From positions 37,293,001 to 37,357,000 of the forward strand of contig NC_092568.1 of the NCBI RefSeq assembly GCF_037975245.1: a stretch of 64,000 nucleotides of DNA, in the 5' to 3' direction. Below are positions 33,660-47,600 of the stretch, piece by piece (position 1 is the stretch's first letter; each line of letters begins with the position of its first letter). The notes beneath the pieces are model-generated. The model was not told where the DNA came from. It ran no database searches and saw nothing but the letters and a program-made list of their open reading frames with translations. The position numbers were made by a program, and so were the translations under genes. This stretch comes from Apostichopus japonicus. Its lineage: Eukaryota > Echinodermata > Holothuroidea > Aspidochirotida > Stichopodidae.

Positions 33660-36319
33660 TGAGAAAGGACTACCAACTCACATTTGTATATTTGAATGCC
33701 ACACCTCACTGTCGTCATGTATCCTCATGAATATGTATAACGTGTCTTTCGGATCTCAACGTCTCTACGAGTGTGAAAGAGATTCAGCCACGGGCTTCTT
33801 ATGTCCGAAAGTTGGACATCTAAGTTGCGACAAGAAAAAAGGAAAAAAACAAAAAAAAACAGAACATGAACTGCAATGTTTCGTTTTTGGGATTTGGTTC
33901 TGCGAGATTGACAGAATTGAACCCGCGATTCAGAAAGTGGGTCGTAAACGAGACTTTCGCGAAGGAAGATATGTATAATTGAATGTGACAGCTTGAAGAG
34001 ATTGGAACCAAAACTCATGCTAGCTTGACGTGAAGAAGAAAACGTGGACCTCCCTGTTCATTTTGTTCTTCGTCAATAGGAATCCCTCAAATCCTCAAAC
34101 TACTTTCCTTTTTTTTCTCTGTTCAAGATGTCCAAGACGTTAAGGAACCATTGATTGCAAGATCCTTTTGACTACCGAGACGGTATGCCTTTGAAAGCAT
34201 TCTCATGATGAAAAACCAGACTTTAAGCTATTTGTGGAAAACTATTTTTTCTTTTTTTTTTCTTTCTATGTTGTTCCTAAACCTAAAGAAGATGATATAA
34301 TTGTTTGGGTAAAAAAAAGAAATATCTGTGATCCATGTGCTAAATGGAATCTTAACTCATGATCATAAACATGCCATTTTTTTTTTTTTTTTTTGGGGGG
34401 GGGTGGTGGGGTCCGCACAAGAAGCATTTAACTGGGACCCTATTCAAAGGTGGTGGATATATGATACTTGTGACTATGTAGGCTAGGTTGACTAGATATG
34501 GAGTATGATATATTCCAGGCATAGCCAGGGAATAATTTATTCAGTGCTGCATAGCTAAATGCTATACAAACGTAATCCAATTGCTCAGCAAATGCAAAAA
34601 AATTAAATAGCACTTTTTTTGTACACAAAACCATAGTGTTTTGCCAGTCTTTGATAATGAACAAAAATGAAAAGATATGAAAAATTGCTATTCAAAGTGT
34701 AAAGCACTAAATTATTATTCCTCAATGGCTCAGGTATGGAAAGTTTGGGATTGTGTGTGTCAGATTCTCAGATTACATTGTGTGGTTATAGACCCTCCCC
34801 CATACCCCCAACACCCCATCCCCACTACCAAGGTTTGTAAATGTTGCGTTGCTACCAAGCAATATGTGCATTTCTATAGCTAATTTGCTAAACGTACACA
34901 AATGTAGTTCAAAAGATTATTTCAGTTTGGCTCAAATGAAAAAGAACACTACAATTGCTGATGATAAAGGTAGCTGAATGATTTCAGTTGATGCTGATAA
35001 CTTCATCTCCCAGACATTGCTGCATTAATCATATTGGGTGTTACATGCATCTTTACTTCATCATAATGTTAATGCAAAATCCTGGTTGACAAATTTGGAT
35101 ATTTTCTCCTAAATTTTAAGCAGTACAATAAAGAAAACTCCTGGCTAAAAGGGGGCCATTGAAGAAATTTAAGTGAAGTCAGTAGCTTTGTGAATTTTAA
35201 ATTAATATGTGAGGAACAAAAGATTGCTTGATTACTGTTACATCTTTCAAACAGATCATACACCTTCCCTTTCCCATCTCCTGCCCCCCTCCCCCCCCCC
35301 TTTAACTTGATGGAGAGTCATTTCAAAGGAGCACATTTAACTTTAATGTAGTGTCCAACCAAACCAAACTTTTCGTTTCTTTTCTCTCTTGACTGAACGT
35401 TAGTCATGTTTAGTTTCATAGAGAGTTCAGAAATGGAATGTAGTAATTCTTTTCATGAACTCAGCAATGAAATTTTACTGGTATGGTGTCAAAGGTCATA
35501 TGGATATACATATTCAAACTAATATTTTGAAACCATAAAAAAAAAAACAATGATAAGGAAAAAAAAAGACCTACTTAAAATGTGTCCAGGAATCTGTGTC
35601 ACTAAAACTGCATTAAACGTGACTTTAAGATGATTTCTCACCATATCCAGTAGAGGGGAGAGTTTGTGTTGCTCATAACAATGCAGATAAATGTGAAGTG
35701 TCATGCTAATCACAACTATGATGTCATAGGTTTTGAACCAATCAGGATCAAGGATAATGGGTCTGGCATTATAACAGTCGTAATATGGGAAAAATTAACT
35801 TAATTCAGAAATCTACTAATGATCAAGTCACACACATGAGAAGGATGTCGATTATGCTGGATGCTGCTCACATCTTTCCATTGACGTGATAATTTGACTC
35901 AATTGAAGTGATTACCTTTCTTTTTCTAGTGTAATGAGCTTATCTGGGCTTTTGGGGTTGCTGGAAGAAGGGGGGCATGGAGAGGGAGGGGTAAAAAAAT
36001 GATAAAAAGTAATAGTGTATGTTAGAGTATGTCGTTTGGGCCTCGTGTTTGATATCTTATGAAAGGATTTTCTTTTATTTTGAAATGTCATGTCTGTCTT
36101 ATTTATGTGTCAAGTTAAGAAAAAGGTTAAATAGCCGCAGAGGTGATTTTCAGTGTTGTTTACGACGTCACAGACTGCAAGAAATGGAACGATTTGTTTT
36201 TGACTTATTTGTGAATTTTTTTGTACAAAGTAATAAAAAAGGAAGAAATATTTTGAGGTACACATAATAGTGTGTTTATGAAACAGTCTTCATCACTCAT
36301 GTGTAACTTGTCCTGCAGT

Positions 36320-36680
36320 ATTAGGTGATACCACCATCCTATGAAATCATCAGATATTGGGAATGGTGTGACATGTGTGTGTCATAATGCAGGTGTCCGA
36401 AAAGAATTAAGATCGCAATATCACTGGATATAGGTACCGGTGTCGTGCGCGACATAATACGGGGATATTAGATAGTATTACCATCACAATATCTTCGGAT
36501 ACAGATAATGGTGCCCTGGGTGATGTAATCCAGATATCTGAAGATATTTACAGTCGTAATAACTTTGGATGTATGTACTGATGTCATGTGCGACATAACA
36601 TGGATATCTGAAAATATTATGATGACAATACCTTGGGATGTTAGGTAATAGTTGTTTGTGACATGCATCACAAATATGTG
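36320..36680 (+). repeat. Degenerate tandem repeat, about 70-bp unit
   Basis: About five units built from GATATCTGAA, a run of T/A, then ACTTTGGAT-type sequence, a GTACTGATGTCATGTG-like block and GCGACATAAC. Unit starts are near 36320, 36391, 36462, 36533 and 36602. It lies about 2.7-3 kb after the AKT stop, so it may be in the 3' UTR. Confidence 0.8.
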
Positions 36681-37502
36681 ACATTACAATGGCTTAGATG
36701 TCACAACAATAGCAGAAAGGATGGAGTTTGTCTGTATTGAATATTTAAACTGATTCACAAAACTGTTACAGTATCGTCACTGTATTTTGCGAACATTTCA
36801 CCGGCTGATGGGACACATTGTCTCCTTATTTCTAGTAAGGATGAGAATTAATATCTATCGTGACTGTTACTAATTTTTTTTTTTTACAGATTTCACATTT
36901 TAAACTAGAGCAATGATTTAGATATATCACACATAGATATCAAACAAGAAAAGGAAGAAAAAAAACACATAGGTGTTCTAGAAAAAGGGTCATCATCCAA
37001 AACTGTTTTTAAAAAGTTTTTAAGTAAGCCGAAAATTTCCAAAATTTCATCACTTGTGGAAAGTTTTTGGTACCATTGATATTCTTAATAGGGTCAGCAA
37101 AAGCCCCCAACTCCCTCCCCCCCTTCCTCCTTCAACCCTAGTTATGTGTCTGTTTCCAAATGCACTACCCTTTCATGTCACTAGACCAAAAAAAATCAAA
37201 GCAAAAATAAGGAATCTGTAATTGAATGAGGTTCGCCCTACAATAAAATTAGGAATACAGCCTTGAAAGTAATAAACTTTCTTCATATTATTAAGAAAAA
37301 AATGCACAAAACTTAAGAATGATTAGGGAACTAGAGGATATTTATCCAATTGCATTTGCCTATTTCGTCCTACTGTCGTAAGTTAAGTAAAACATTTTTT
37401 TTTATAATGGTCACTCCAAAATGGGGTTGGAGGAGGGGGGGAAGGAAACATATGTTTATAACTGACTGATTGTGGCAAAAGGGGTTTTGTCGGGGTATGT
37501 AA

Positions 37503-37533
<31 letters not shown>

Positions 37534-39739
37534 GTAAAATTTGAATACTGGACACTGGTCCTTTATACCAAAGAAGACAAAAAGACTAATTTCGAAAAAG
37601 CTCTCTCCAAAATAATCTATGATGTACAACTGAATGAATAAAGAAAGTTGAATTATGGAATCAGCTTGAAAGTTACTAGTAAAAGAGATAATTAGTCCAA
37701 GGAAGGCCTATGAAGGTGATGAGATAGGCATTACAATATTACATCTTCAGATTTGGGCAGTTTCTGACCTTGTTCTGGTGAATCTGGTTTGGGAATTAAA
37801 ATAATTTCCACTCAATCGACCTTGAGTGAACAAACAATAGTCAAGCTCTGAATACGATATTTTTAATATTATGGTGCTTTTTTGATATATTAATATTAAT
37901 GCTATCTATTGTTCATGTGTTTTTGGTTGTTTGTTTAAGACAAAAAAAAATGACAAAAAAATAACAATAATAATAATAATAAGAAATAATAATAACAATT
38001 AGCTGCAATGTAATATATTTTACCTGTGTAATGTAAAGAATCATAAACGCTGAGGAAAGGTTGTCACACTGTAAAAAAAAAAAAAAAATTTAATTTTTTT
38101 TTTTGTAGCGTGATGTCATGGCTTGTACCTACAAAAGGATAACAAATGCAAAAAATACAATGGGTATAATTTGTTAGATGTGCAAAGATTTTCATATGGA
38201 AGTAACAAAAAAATGTACATTGTGTGAAGAAGAGTCAGGTATGAAAGTTTTTGGCAGAATCTTCCCAAAAGAAACTACTGGTGTTGTTATACTTGATACT
38301 TTATCCTTTCAGGTTTGTTTAAGAGCCAGAAAGAGAAATAGAGAGAGGTGGAGAGAGAGAAAGTGAATCCATGGCCAAAGAGATTCTGTGGTGATTCCAT
38401 TGGACAGCTCCTTTTGTTGTATGACACATTTCTGGTTCACAGTGTAATAAACTCCTGTATGTATAAGATTGAGTACCTTTACCTGTGTTTGGCTAAAAAC
38501 TTTTAAATTGATGATCATTTAAGAATATTTGAAATAACTGTTGGCTCAAAATGTGATGAAATATTCAATAATTGCAGTGTGTAAAGGATTTTGTTAAAAC
38601 TAAACAGAAGATGGAAAAAAGAAGAAAAAAAAGTATAAAAAGTATAAAAAAGTTGAAATATATAGAAATGCTTGATTTATTGCACAGTGATAAACCCAGT
38701 GTTTTTGTATTGGGAAGATTATGTAACACCAAACATTTTAAGAACTTTCTTAGACTACAATAATCAAAACACCAGATTTTCAAAATTTTCTTTGCTTTTT
38801 GCTGACAAAAAAAACCCAACCCCAAAAGAATCAGTTTGATGCATCCAGTAGAAATTATAAAATTCAGTTATGTTAAATATGATAATTAAAACTTACACCA
38901 TCTCCCTTTAATATTGGCAACTTTCCATAGGATCCACCCTTGACAGTATTGTTCTTATTTTGTTTTTGACCCGTTTGGCATTCCTTGGAATTTTCCTGCG
39001 ATGGAAATCTTGTTTACTAGAAATAAGTTGTGAAGGTTGTTTTTTTGATTCCTGACGAATGAGGGTGGGAAGGGGGGGGGGGATCAGGGGGCTATAGCCT
39101 CAGGGGTCTGGAGGGGGTATGGGAGGATATGGAGGGGGTCTGGGGTGTGAAAGGGGTCCAACCTGGCTTTGAGTGTCTCGAGTTGTGGGGTAGGGTTTAG
39201 TCTTCCCACTCAACTCAATTTATTAGTCAGTCTTGTTGTTTCCTTCAACATCAACTTGTTCATCTTGACTTTTGCAAAGTTTTTTTTTTTTTTTTTTCAA
39301 AAGAGGTGAGGAGACAGTGACAACTGCTAGATAAAGTTAAGTTTTGGAAAGTAGTTTATGTTGGCTATTGAAGATATTTAATTTAGGCCAGAAACAACTC
39401 TAACAAGTTTTTTTCGGCGTTGTTTTGTTTACTTGTCGTAACCTGTGTTTATAATAGATTTCTGATTTAAGACAACAAAATGTTCTTGTCTCTTTTGTTT
39501 TTGGTAAATTTTTTTTGGGCATAATTTTCACATGGCTTTGGATATTTGTTTTACAATCTGAAGAAAAAGAAACATTGGGCATTTTCTGAACACTGATAAT
39601 TGTGATTAAAGTAGGCCTACATCTTATATTGTATGGAAACATATTTGCAATCTTTAACAATCTATTTTGTTCAATCATACAGTGGTTATTGGTATCCAAG
39701 TAACTGATTGTGGTCTGGTGTAATGTCCATACCAAAAAA

Positions 39740-40160
39740 ATACAATATACCAGAACAAAATTAAGAAATATAAAATATTAGATACATACAAATCACCACA
39801 CAAATACAAGATGCAACACAAATTATAGTCAAATACAAAATATCAGATTAAAAAAAAAATACAAATCATCGGACAGATACATATTATATGGTGTGTTCAA
39901 ATTAACACACATAGCAAGTAGTAGACATACAAAGTACCCGACAAATAATACATGCCAAACAAATACAAAATACCAGTCAAATACAAAATATCAAATATGA
40001 ATGCAAAGTATCAGAGATACAAAATATCAGAGACACAAAATATTAGAGATACAAAATACCAGACAAATACAAATATCAGAGATGCAAAATATCAGAGATA
40101 CAAAATATCAGAAATACAAAATATCAGAGATACAAAATACCAAACAAATAAAAAATCCCA
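39740..40160 (+). repeat. A/T-rich short tandem array (ATACAAAATATCAGAG type)
   Basis: Irregular units of ACAAATACAAAATACCAG and ATACAAAATATCAGAG; the array becomes most regular at about 40010-40140. The open frame 39952-40212 (a KYQRYKISE-type repetitive peptide) arises only from this array. Confidence 0.9.
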
Positions 40161-43100
40161 GATAATTTATAAAATTGAAATGTTTGTAGGTACCAAAACA
40201 GAAGTGAAATAGTTGTTAAAGTCTGTTACAAATAAAAATCCTCAGCCCAGGCTTACAACTCTTTCACAAGAGATAAAGACCAAGCCTAGCCTTATTTACA
40301 TATTTACTTCAGGAGAGAGGTGGATATTGTCAACAGCGTTTAGGCCAGTTACCAGCGGACTGCATGATTTTGACCAAGATCAAATTTACGCCAATTAGTG
40401 TTTGTGGCTTGGAAAGATGTACTTGTCTTGTATTAAAGCAGATTCCTGAGGTAATTTTGATGGAAATTTCAATCCTATTTCGATACTTGAACCTCAAAAC
40501 TCTAGGTCATTAGCTTGAATAGTCATGTGTCATACAAAAAGAAGAAGAAGAACAGCATATAAGAAGAAAAATTGTTGAAATTTCCAGGTTTCTCTTTTGC
40601 ATGTAGATAAATACTTAACACGAGGAAGTTTCTGGGCTAGGAAATGTTGAGGATGGAATCAAAGATTCATGGACTACTCTTGTTAACTTTCATTTGGTTA
40701 AAACTACTAGTTTTTAGTAATACTTTGTAGTTTTTGATATACTTGCCACTGAAGACTGTTTCTGAAAGGAAGTGTTCTGTTGTTTTATAAACTATAATAG
40801 GTGGATTAACCAACTACTCGGCTCTCACTCAAATATATTCTTCCTTTGCTTCACAACAGTCTTATGCAAAGGTGGTACAAAGTCAACTTTTACACAAAGT
40901 TCTTTGAAGCTGGTTTTGTAGCAAACAAGATCATTGTGAGTTATTAACAGGAATTTTAACATTTTTCTGTCTGTAAGAACTATCTGTCGGCTCCCTAACA
41001 TTAAATTTTGAGCTTAATAGAACCTAAACTTTTTTCTTTTCGTTCCATTTTGTACCCCCCCCCCCTGTTCTGTAAGCCTTTGTAATGTAGAATTTTATGA
41101 GCACATGGTCTTGGGGTGAAGTGGGTGGTAAATTGATATTCTATTGTTTGCTCATTCTATTAAGTACCAGTTCAGTATGTCTCAGTATATGCCTTGACTT
41201 TCAAACAATTGGTCATTGTTCTGTTTTCGTTTTGGTTAGCTGAAATCTGGTACGGAAATTTATCCCGTTTACAATTTTTGTTCTCTCATAAAATGGCTTT
41301 CTTTCTTTGTGGAGTGATTATTGTTTATTCAGAGTACATTAAAATTGTTTGCTTAAATATTTTTATTGTAACTTTTTATGAGCCACTAAACTTTATGCAT
41401 GACGTCATTGATTGATTGATAAAAGTTATTTATTGATTGGTTGATCTCACAAAGTATTATTTCATATTTTGAGGAATGCCTGGAAAGAGGAATTTAGTAT
41501 TAATACATCACGATTTTGGTGATATTTGGTTTTGTTATACAAATAGAGTAAGTGCAAATATTCATAGGACGTGGTTTATATTTAAGTTGGTTCAAAACTT
41601 TCCTTGAACAGTCATCGTTTTTATACAAGTTGCCATGTTGGTTCTGTTGTCTTAAATTTATTTCTTCTGAAGTGATCAAGAGAATCGATAGCTTCATGCA
41701 AGTGAAATTGTTATCAAACCGTCCACATTTTGTCCTCCCTCCTCCTACCTCTCACACCCCCCTCTTCCCATGTCTCCTTCACATACACCCCAACCTTTCT
41801 GCCTAGAACCCCACCCCACCCCCCCCCAACAAGATGAGCTAAGGCATCTTTAGCCATTTCTATTGGCACCTGTTTCTAAAAATTGAAGAAGTGTCTGGGG
41901 TTATTTGTGATCCATTGCTTTTAGAATTTTGTGACTCATTTTTTCATCTTCCCTCACAAATTTCCATTTGATGAGAATATGCTTCATTGTCACCCAACTT
42001 CCCATATCGTGAGTTTCTTGTTTTCGTGGTTTTAGTTTACTCTTGTCCAACAGCAAAGAGTGTTTCTAACCATTCTCTAGTTGATGTGTTTAGTGCTGTT
42101 GCGAAATAAATTTGTTTTGTAAAAAACTGTTGACAAAGAATTTTGTAACGTAAACATTTGGAATTTTGCAAAAGTTTGGTTTGTAAAGCTTAGTATGTAT
42201 GAAATCTCAAGATAAGATACAAAATGTAACACATTGAGCTTGGAAAATAAAAATATAAGCACTTTGAACAACTGCTTATTAAGAAGGTCCGTACATTAAT
42301 GAAAAGAAAGTGCGAAGAGAACCCTCCCTCCCACTCTCCTCTCCCCTCAGTTTGCTCTCGCCTACCCCTGAGTTTGTGGACATTGAGGGGAACACAATTT
42401 CATCAGCTATTGTAAAAAGATAGACCAGTTTTATATCCATGCCCTCCCCTATCTGCCCACTCCTCCCTACACTCCTTCCCACATCAATCCCCCTGCTTCC
42501 CACATCTAATGTACGTAAAGAAATAATGGGGAACACAAAAGAGAAGTTTGTTTGTACCAAAACCTCTTTTGTGTTAGAGGAGTGTATTTCAGAGACCTTA
42601 ATCAGTAGGATGAAAAATAATGGACTCATAATGGAATTAGTTACAGAGAGCCTTGAGCTTCTTGTGACATTTGATGCAGTGTATCCTTGTCTGATTGGAA
42701 ATGTTGGCTTGAGAGAGAGGTGGAGAGAAAGGATGCATGTTTTGTTCAGCGGTATGATTGTATATTTACTAACCTTTCCAAATATCTTATACAATGACTC
42801 CTAAATGAACATATTGCATTAGCTCTCTACCTGTTAATTTCACGATATTTTGGAAAACAACTTTGTTCTTTTTGGATTTGATGTTCCGCATTTGGGAAGG
42901 GAAGGCATTATGTGAATTTAGGTAATTTAATACATTTACAACAAAGACTCTCATTTTTTTTTTTTCAATTAGGTTTCAAAACGTATGTCATGTCATGATA
43001 TATGTTCATGATATAAGTTCATGATATATGTTAGACTGCTTTGACTTAGAATCTCAACATTTAAGATACGTTTCTTGTTTTCAAGTTACTGTTTTATACT

Positions 43101-44379
43101 TAAATGAATGACGCAGTATCTCATCATGATTGTTGTTATTTTTTTCTTTGGAATTGAAAGTAATCATTAGGAAGTCGTTGTACAAAAGATTAATATTATT
43201 CCACGTAGAGGGAAACTCGCTTGTGTTTTTCTTGATGAGGAAGAAGAAAAAAAATTAGGCTGACAAGACAAAAAAATATGATTTTCTTTTGTTCCTTCCA
43301 CATTTTGTTCAAAGTATGTTTGTTAAAAAACATATAATGTATGTTTAGAGATATAAGAAGAAGATGAGAAATGAAAAGACAAAAAAAATTCAGCACAGAA
43401 GTTCATTTTAAGTGTGCACTCTCAGTTTAATGTAATGTAGAGAAGTCATTGTAAATGAAAAACCACAACAACTTGTTAGCATTTTTCTTCAAAGTGGGAA
43501 AACAAGCTTTGAGAGACATTGATTAGAATTGTGTTTTGTTTCATTTTGTTTTTGTTATGTCTTTTGTCAAGCTGACTTTCCCCTTTCCTCTATTCCCTCA
43601 TGCCCCCTCCTTATTGACTCCTTCACCCCTCCCCAAATATGACCAAATAAGAAATGCTGACACTCTCAAGCAAAAGTTTTTGCTACAAAACTGTAGCATA
43701 CAAATGTATAAGAAATAACATATCCCCCTCCCCACTTTCACACACACCACCCTCCTTCCTCCACATCATATAAATTGAGACAGTATTTCTGTTTTACTTA
43801 AACCAAGGGCTGGGTGGGGGAGGGGAAATAGTGGGGCTGGGAAAATGGTGGGGTGTTGAGACTTTTCTTGTACATTTGAGTTAAATGCAATTTAATCAAC
43901 ATCTCTTATTATTTGAGTAGGAGAAAATATTCCTTTTTTTTTAATCACACTACATTTCAGGTCCAAGCAATACACGTTATTGTCAGCGAACACAATGTTA
44001 GCAATTCTATTTCTGTATTTTGATTTTGATTACAATTATAACATATGTGCTAGTGTACAGTAGTTCTTATTTTCTGTTTGCATCCAATGTAACGCTTCTG
44101 ATGTTGGGCGAACATATTCGGGACCTTCTTACCTCTAAAAGGCCATAGCCTGCCCAAAAATATACTTTATTCACTTCCTTTTTTTGTTATTACGAAATTA
44201 AATGAGATACCAATATATTTTTGCACTAAGTTAAATATCGGCACAATAATTCATTAGCAGAAGTAAACGGCCTGCCATATCGCATCAGTGAAACCCGTTA
44301 TGTACAGTGCACTGATCTGATACAGTGTCATCAAAGGCAAACAAGCGCCACGGCAATTTATACAAATTTCTGTGCAAAC

Positions 44380-44437
44380 AGCTGACAGACCGCACTGCTG
44401 ATCCGCTGCATGCAGACGACGTGCCAGAATCGAAAAG
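44380..44437 (+). promoter_or_regulatory. Putative 5' UTR/promoter-proximal region of the second gene
   Basis: The bases before the ATG are richer in CG dinucleotides than the AT-rich surroundings. The start context AAAGATGG has a purine at -3 and G at +4, a favourable translation start. No TATA box or transcription start could be fixed, so this is an inference from position and base composition. Confidence 0.3.
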
Positions 44438-44620
44438 ATGGACAGCCAAACATCGACTAAACAGAAGCCAAAATACCGTGGTTGGTTGACAATTAGGAGG
44501 TCTAAACCAAAAAATAAATATAATTTACAGAACGGTGGTGTCAGAGAGAGCATCTTGCCATACGTTCCCACGTCAGAAGATCGGGAGGAAGACGTTCCGA
44601 CGCTCTTACGGCGACTAAAG
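44438..44620 (+). CDS. Second gene, exon 1: basic N-terminus
   Basis: ATG in good context. It has 61 codons ending RRLK and the donor GTACTT. It encodes MDSQTSTKQKPKYRGWLTIR at the start and SEDREEDVPTLLRRLK at the end. The link to the exon at 53600 rests on matching phase (0), the same strand, no intervening gene and a natural join (RRLK-NIEEAEGYL) into a coiled coil. It is the least certain join in the model because the intron would be 9 kb. Confidence 0.65.
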
Positions 44621-47600
44621 GTACTTAGTCTAAGTTAAATTACCTACTGTAGTGTTAGGCCTAATCTACAGTAGGCCTTGTGTACCCTGTCTAAGTTAGG
44701 ACCATTGGTATGCCAGGTCCGCTTAGGCTATGCTACGCATCCATCCCGCTTTGTTATGTGTTAGGCTTAATTTGGAAACAACTAACACTTGGGCTAGCCG
44801 TACTGAGACTTAGTCTTTCATTCTAGCGTATCAATATGATGTTCAGCTAAGTAAGACATAGGTTAGCCTCAATATGTTCGTAACGTAGGCATAACTTAGG
44901 GCCCTGGGCCTATGCCATGTTTATTGGCCGTGGCTATTCTTACGACAAGGAGTAACAATTATTTATAAACTAATCTTACGACATCGGCGAATTCATGCGC
45001 AGTAAAGTAAATAATGCAACTGCGCATGTAGTAGGGGTAACCCTAACCCTAACTGGAAATTATTGTTACTCCTGGTCGTAAAAATAGTACTCCTGGTCGT
45101 AAAAATAGCCACGTTAAAGCAACTGCGCATGGGTAATCGGAAATTATTGTTACGACTAGTCATAAAAATTTATTTGGATTCTTGGAAACTGAGACACAGG
45201 TCCACAATATCTTATTCTAATCTTACCTTGGTCGGGGGTCACACTAATTAGCGTCAACAGGCCGATTTCATATTTAATAGCATCACGTCGTTCAATTCAA
45301 TGTAAGGAAAAAGTTGACCATTTTTACGACAAAAAACATTTTTTCCTGTGAAAAATATGTATGCACACTGGTTCCAGTCAGTTTTAAATGTGTTTCCAGA
45401 TATACTCTGATAACATCAATTGTATTTGATGGTATTTTAAACTTGTTGTCTTGAGTTGTTGTGAGTTGTCGTGAAATCGGCCTGTTGACGCTAATTAGTG
45501 TGACCGTTGGTCGGGTTACGCCAATAACACATATGTTGTCATAATTCATATTTAGGGCTAGCCAAGGCCTGTAACTGTTCATCAATTAAGACCTTTGTAA
45601 GCCTAGTGATTGCCTTAAAGCAGTGTTTTGTGCCCTTTCTGTGATTGTGTCAACCCCAGGATGCCATAATACCATGCATAACTAGCTTATCTATTCAAAT
45701 CTAACTTCAAATGGTGGCATAAAAAGAAAACTAGACAACTTTGAACAATGTTTTTCTCGAAAAAAAATTCTTGTTATGGTCACAATAAACCCTGTCCATA
45801 ATATGAATAAATTGAACACCACTGAATAATTGAATTATGAGGTAAATAATTTTCACTTTGCCAGTATTGTAAGCAACCCAGTACACCTGTATGAACTGCA
45901 ACACCATGCTTTATTTACTTGTACATTATGTATAGCTGTGATACTGACACAACTTAGTCGGACTGCTGTGAATTAAGCTTGCACGGTTTCGTGAAAACTT
46001 ACAACCGGTTTTTCTCTAGCAAAAAACCGAATCTGGCTCAAAAACCGGTTTTTTCCCCCTCCCAAATTGCATTGAAAACATCCAAATCTCGATCGCTAAG
46101 ATGCGTATTTTTGAAGCTTTACCAACAGCGAGTTCAAGTATGTTCATTCGCAGTAAATTGTTACAAATAAGAAGAATAAATTCAAGAAATGTTACTGCCT
46201 TCTGACTCTCATTTTATAACCCACGTTAACTAAACTGAAGTAAATATGTCGAAAAGATATGTGTTAGTAAAATTTTTTCTTAAAGTTTTAACATCACGTA
46301 CACGTATCGTTTGTCTTGTGTTTACTGTACCTCACGAAGTTCAATTTCGTGTTCAGAAAAAAAATATCACATTCATGTTAAATGTTATATTATATGTTAT
46401 ATTTTCGGAGATGAGGGCCGAGCGTATTACGCTCGGCCCTCTAGCCATGTTCGCGGGTGGTATCTTGGCGGTAAAATAAATTTATCTTCAAGGAGTGAAG
46501 AGAATATACCGTCTACACTTTCAAGTACAAGTTGAAAAATATCCCTGGCAAAAGCGGGGATTAGGTCGGCAAAGAACATAAATTGTTAACGTTTAAGTTG
46601 GAAACATGTGTTCTTCAACGCAAACGAAAAACCAACTGAGAGACGCCTTGTCTGATAACTGATAAGAAGAAATGTTTAAAGGAAACTTACAAAGAAAATA
46701 AAATCTATTAGCGTACAAAGGAGAATTGTCCCAACAGCAGCATCTGTAATTTCCAGCCATGTATGCAACATTTTTACTCCTTTAATATTCCTTGACTCAA
46801 GCCTGACGCCAGGTGTCTCTTGTCAATAATGGACTGTGATTGTTCTAATGTTACTTGTTGCATCTTAGTTGTTAAACTCAGAGCCCCCCCCCCCGTGATT
46901 GTTCTAAAGTTACTTGTTGCATCTTACTTGTTAAACTCAGAGCCCCCCCTGTGACTGTTCATTGTTCTAATGTTACTTGTTGCATCTTAGTTGTTAAACT
47001 CCCAGAGCCCCCCCCCCCCTCCTGCGACTGTACATGTCGTATGGTATTGTGGATTGTGCAATGTACCTTTCAAGTTTTAACGTTCATTTTTTGAACACGA
47101 ACTGTGATCAATGTGTTTGAAAAGATTTTCTCCATATCCTCTACTATTAAATTGAAGTTGAATAATAAGAACAAAACAAAGAGGACAAACACGTCGGATA
47201 TGAACTGCATCTCGTCATTTGAGTGTGTACTTCTCACAACTACTAACGTTGGCCACCAAGGTCAGTTACTACAAGGTACCTAACTGATGCACGCATATAA
47301 GGGCTGCATAGCCTAATGTTAGGCCTAGCTATCCACCCTCAAGCACTGGTTATGGCGTGTGCCGATCGTAGCTGACAATGTCGTCTTTAAGAAAAGCTTT
47401 CTCTTGTTGCAATTTACTTTCATATTGCAAAAAGAACAGTAAATAGGAGAAACCAAAGTCAACAAACCTTGTTTTTTCCAGTATTTGCAATTCACATTTC
47501 GGTTTTTCCGGTTTTTTCGGTTTTCTTAAAATAAAAAATAGTACCGAAATTCGGTTGGAAAAAACCGGTTTTGGTACTAAAACCGGTTTACCGTGCAAGC

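Larger units (their letters stand above)
33660..44437 (+). other. AKT 3' UTR and intergenic region
   Basis: No coding feature is recognised. AATAAA candidates for AKT polyadenylation include 35127-35132, 37637-37642 and 38446-38451; the sequence alone does not say which is used. The region contains a roughly 70-bp tandem repeat (36320-36680), a poly-T run of about 27 (37502-37528), an A16/T12 stem (38072-38105) and a 16-bp-type repeat array (39740-40160). The overlapping open frames 42279-42804 on both strands sit on a C/T-rich tract and look accidental. Confidence 0.65.

Noticed and set aside
40010-40140. CRISPR-like repeated units
   Set aside because: Units are short and irregular with no unique spacers of constant length, and the DNA is animal genomic.
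39952-40212. 86-residue KYQRYKISE-type protein
   Set aside because: It is purely the translation of a short A/T-rich tandem array.
42279-42804. Overlapping 171- and 121-residue frames on opposite strands
   Set aside because: They run through a C/T-rich tract. Proline/leucine runs and mutual overlap suggest chance, and no motif was recognised.
44254-44571. Minus-strand 105-residue frame over exon 1 of the second gene
   Set aside because: It is a shadow of the plus-strand coding exon, which has a good start context and an in-phase donor.
45038-45053. Interstitial telomere tract
   Set aside because: Only about 2.5 repeats; too short to claim a chromosome-fusion relic. Mentioned only as part of the fold-back.
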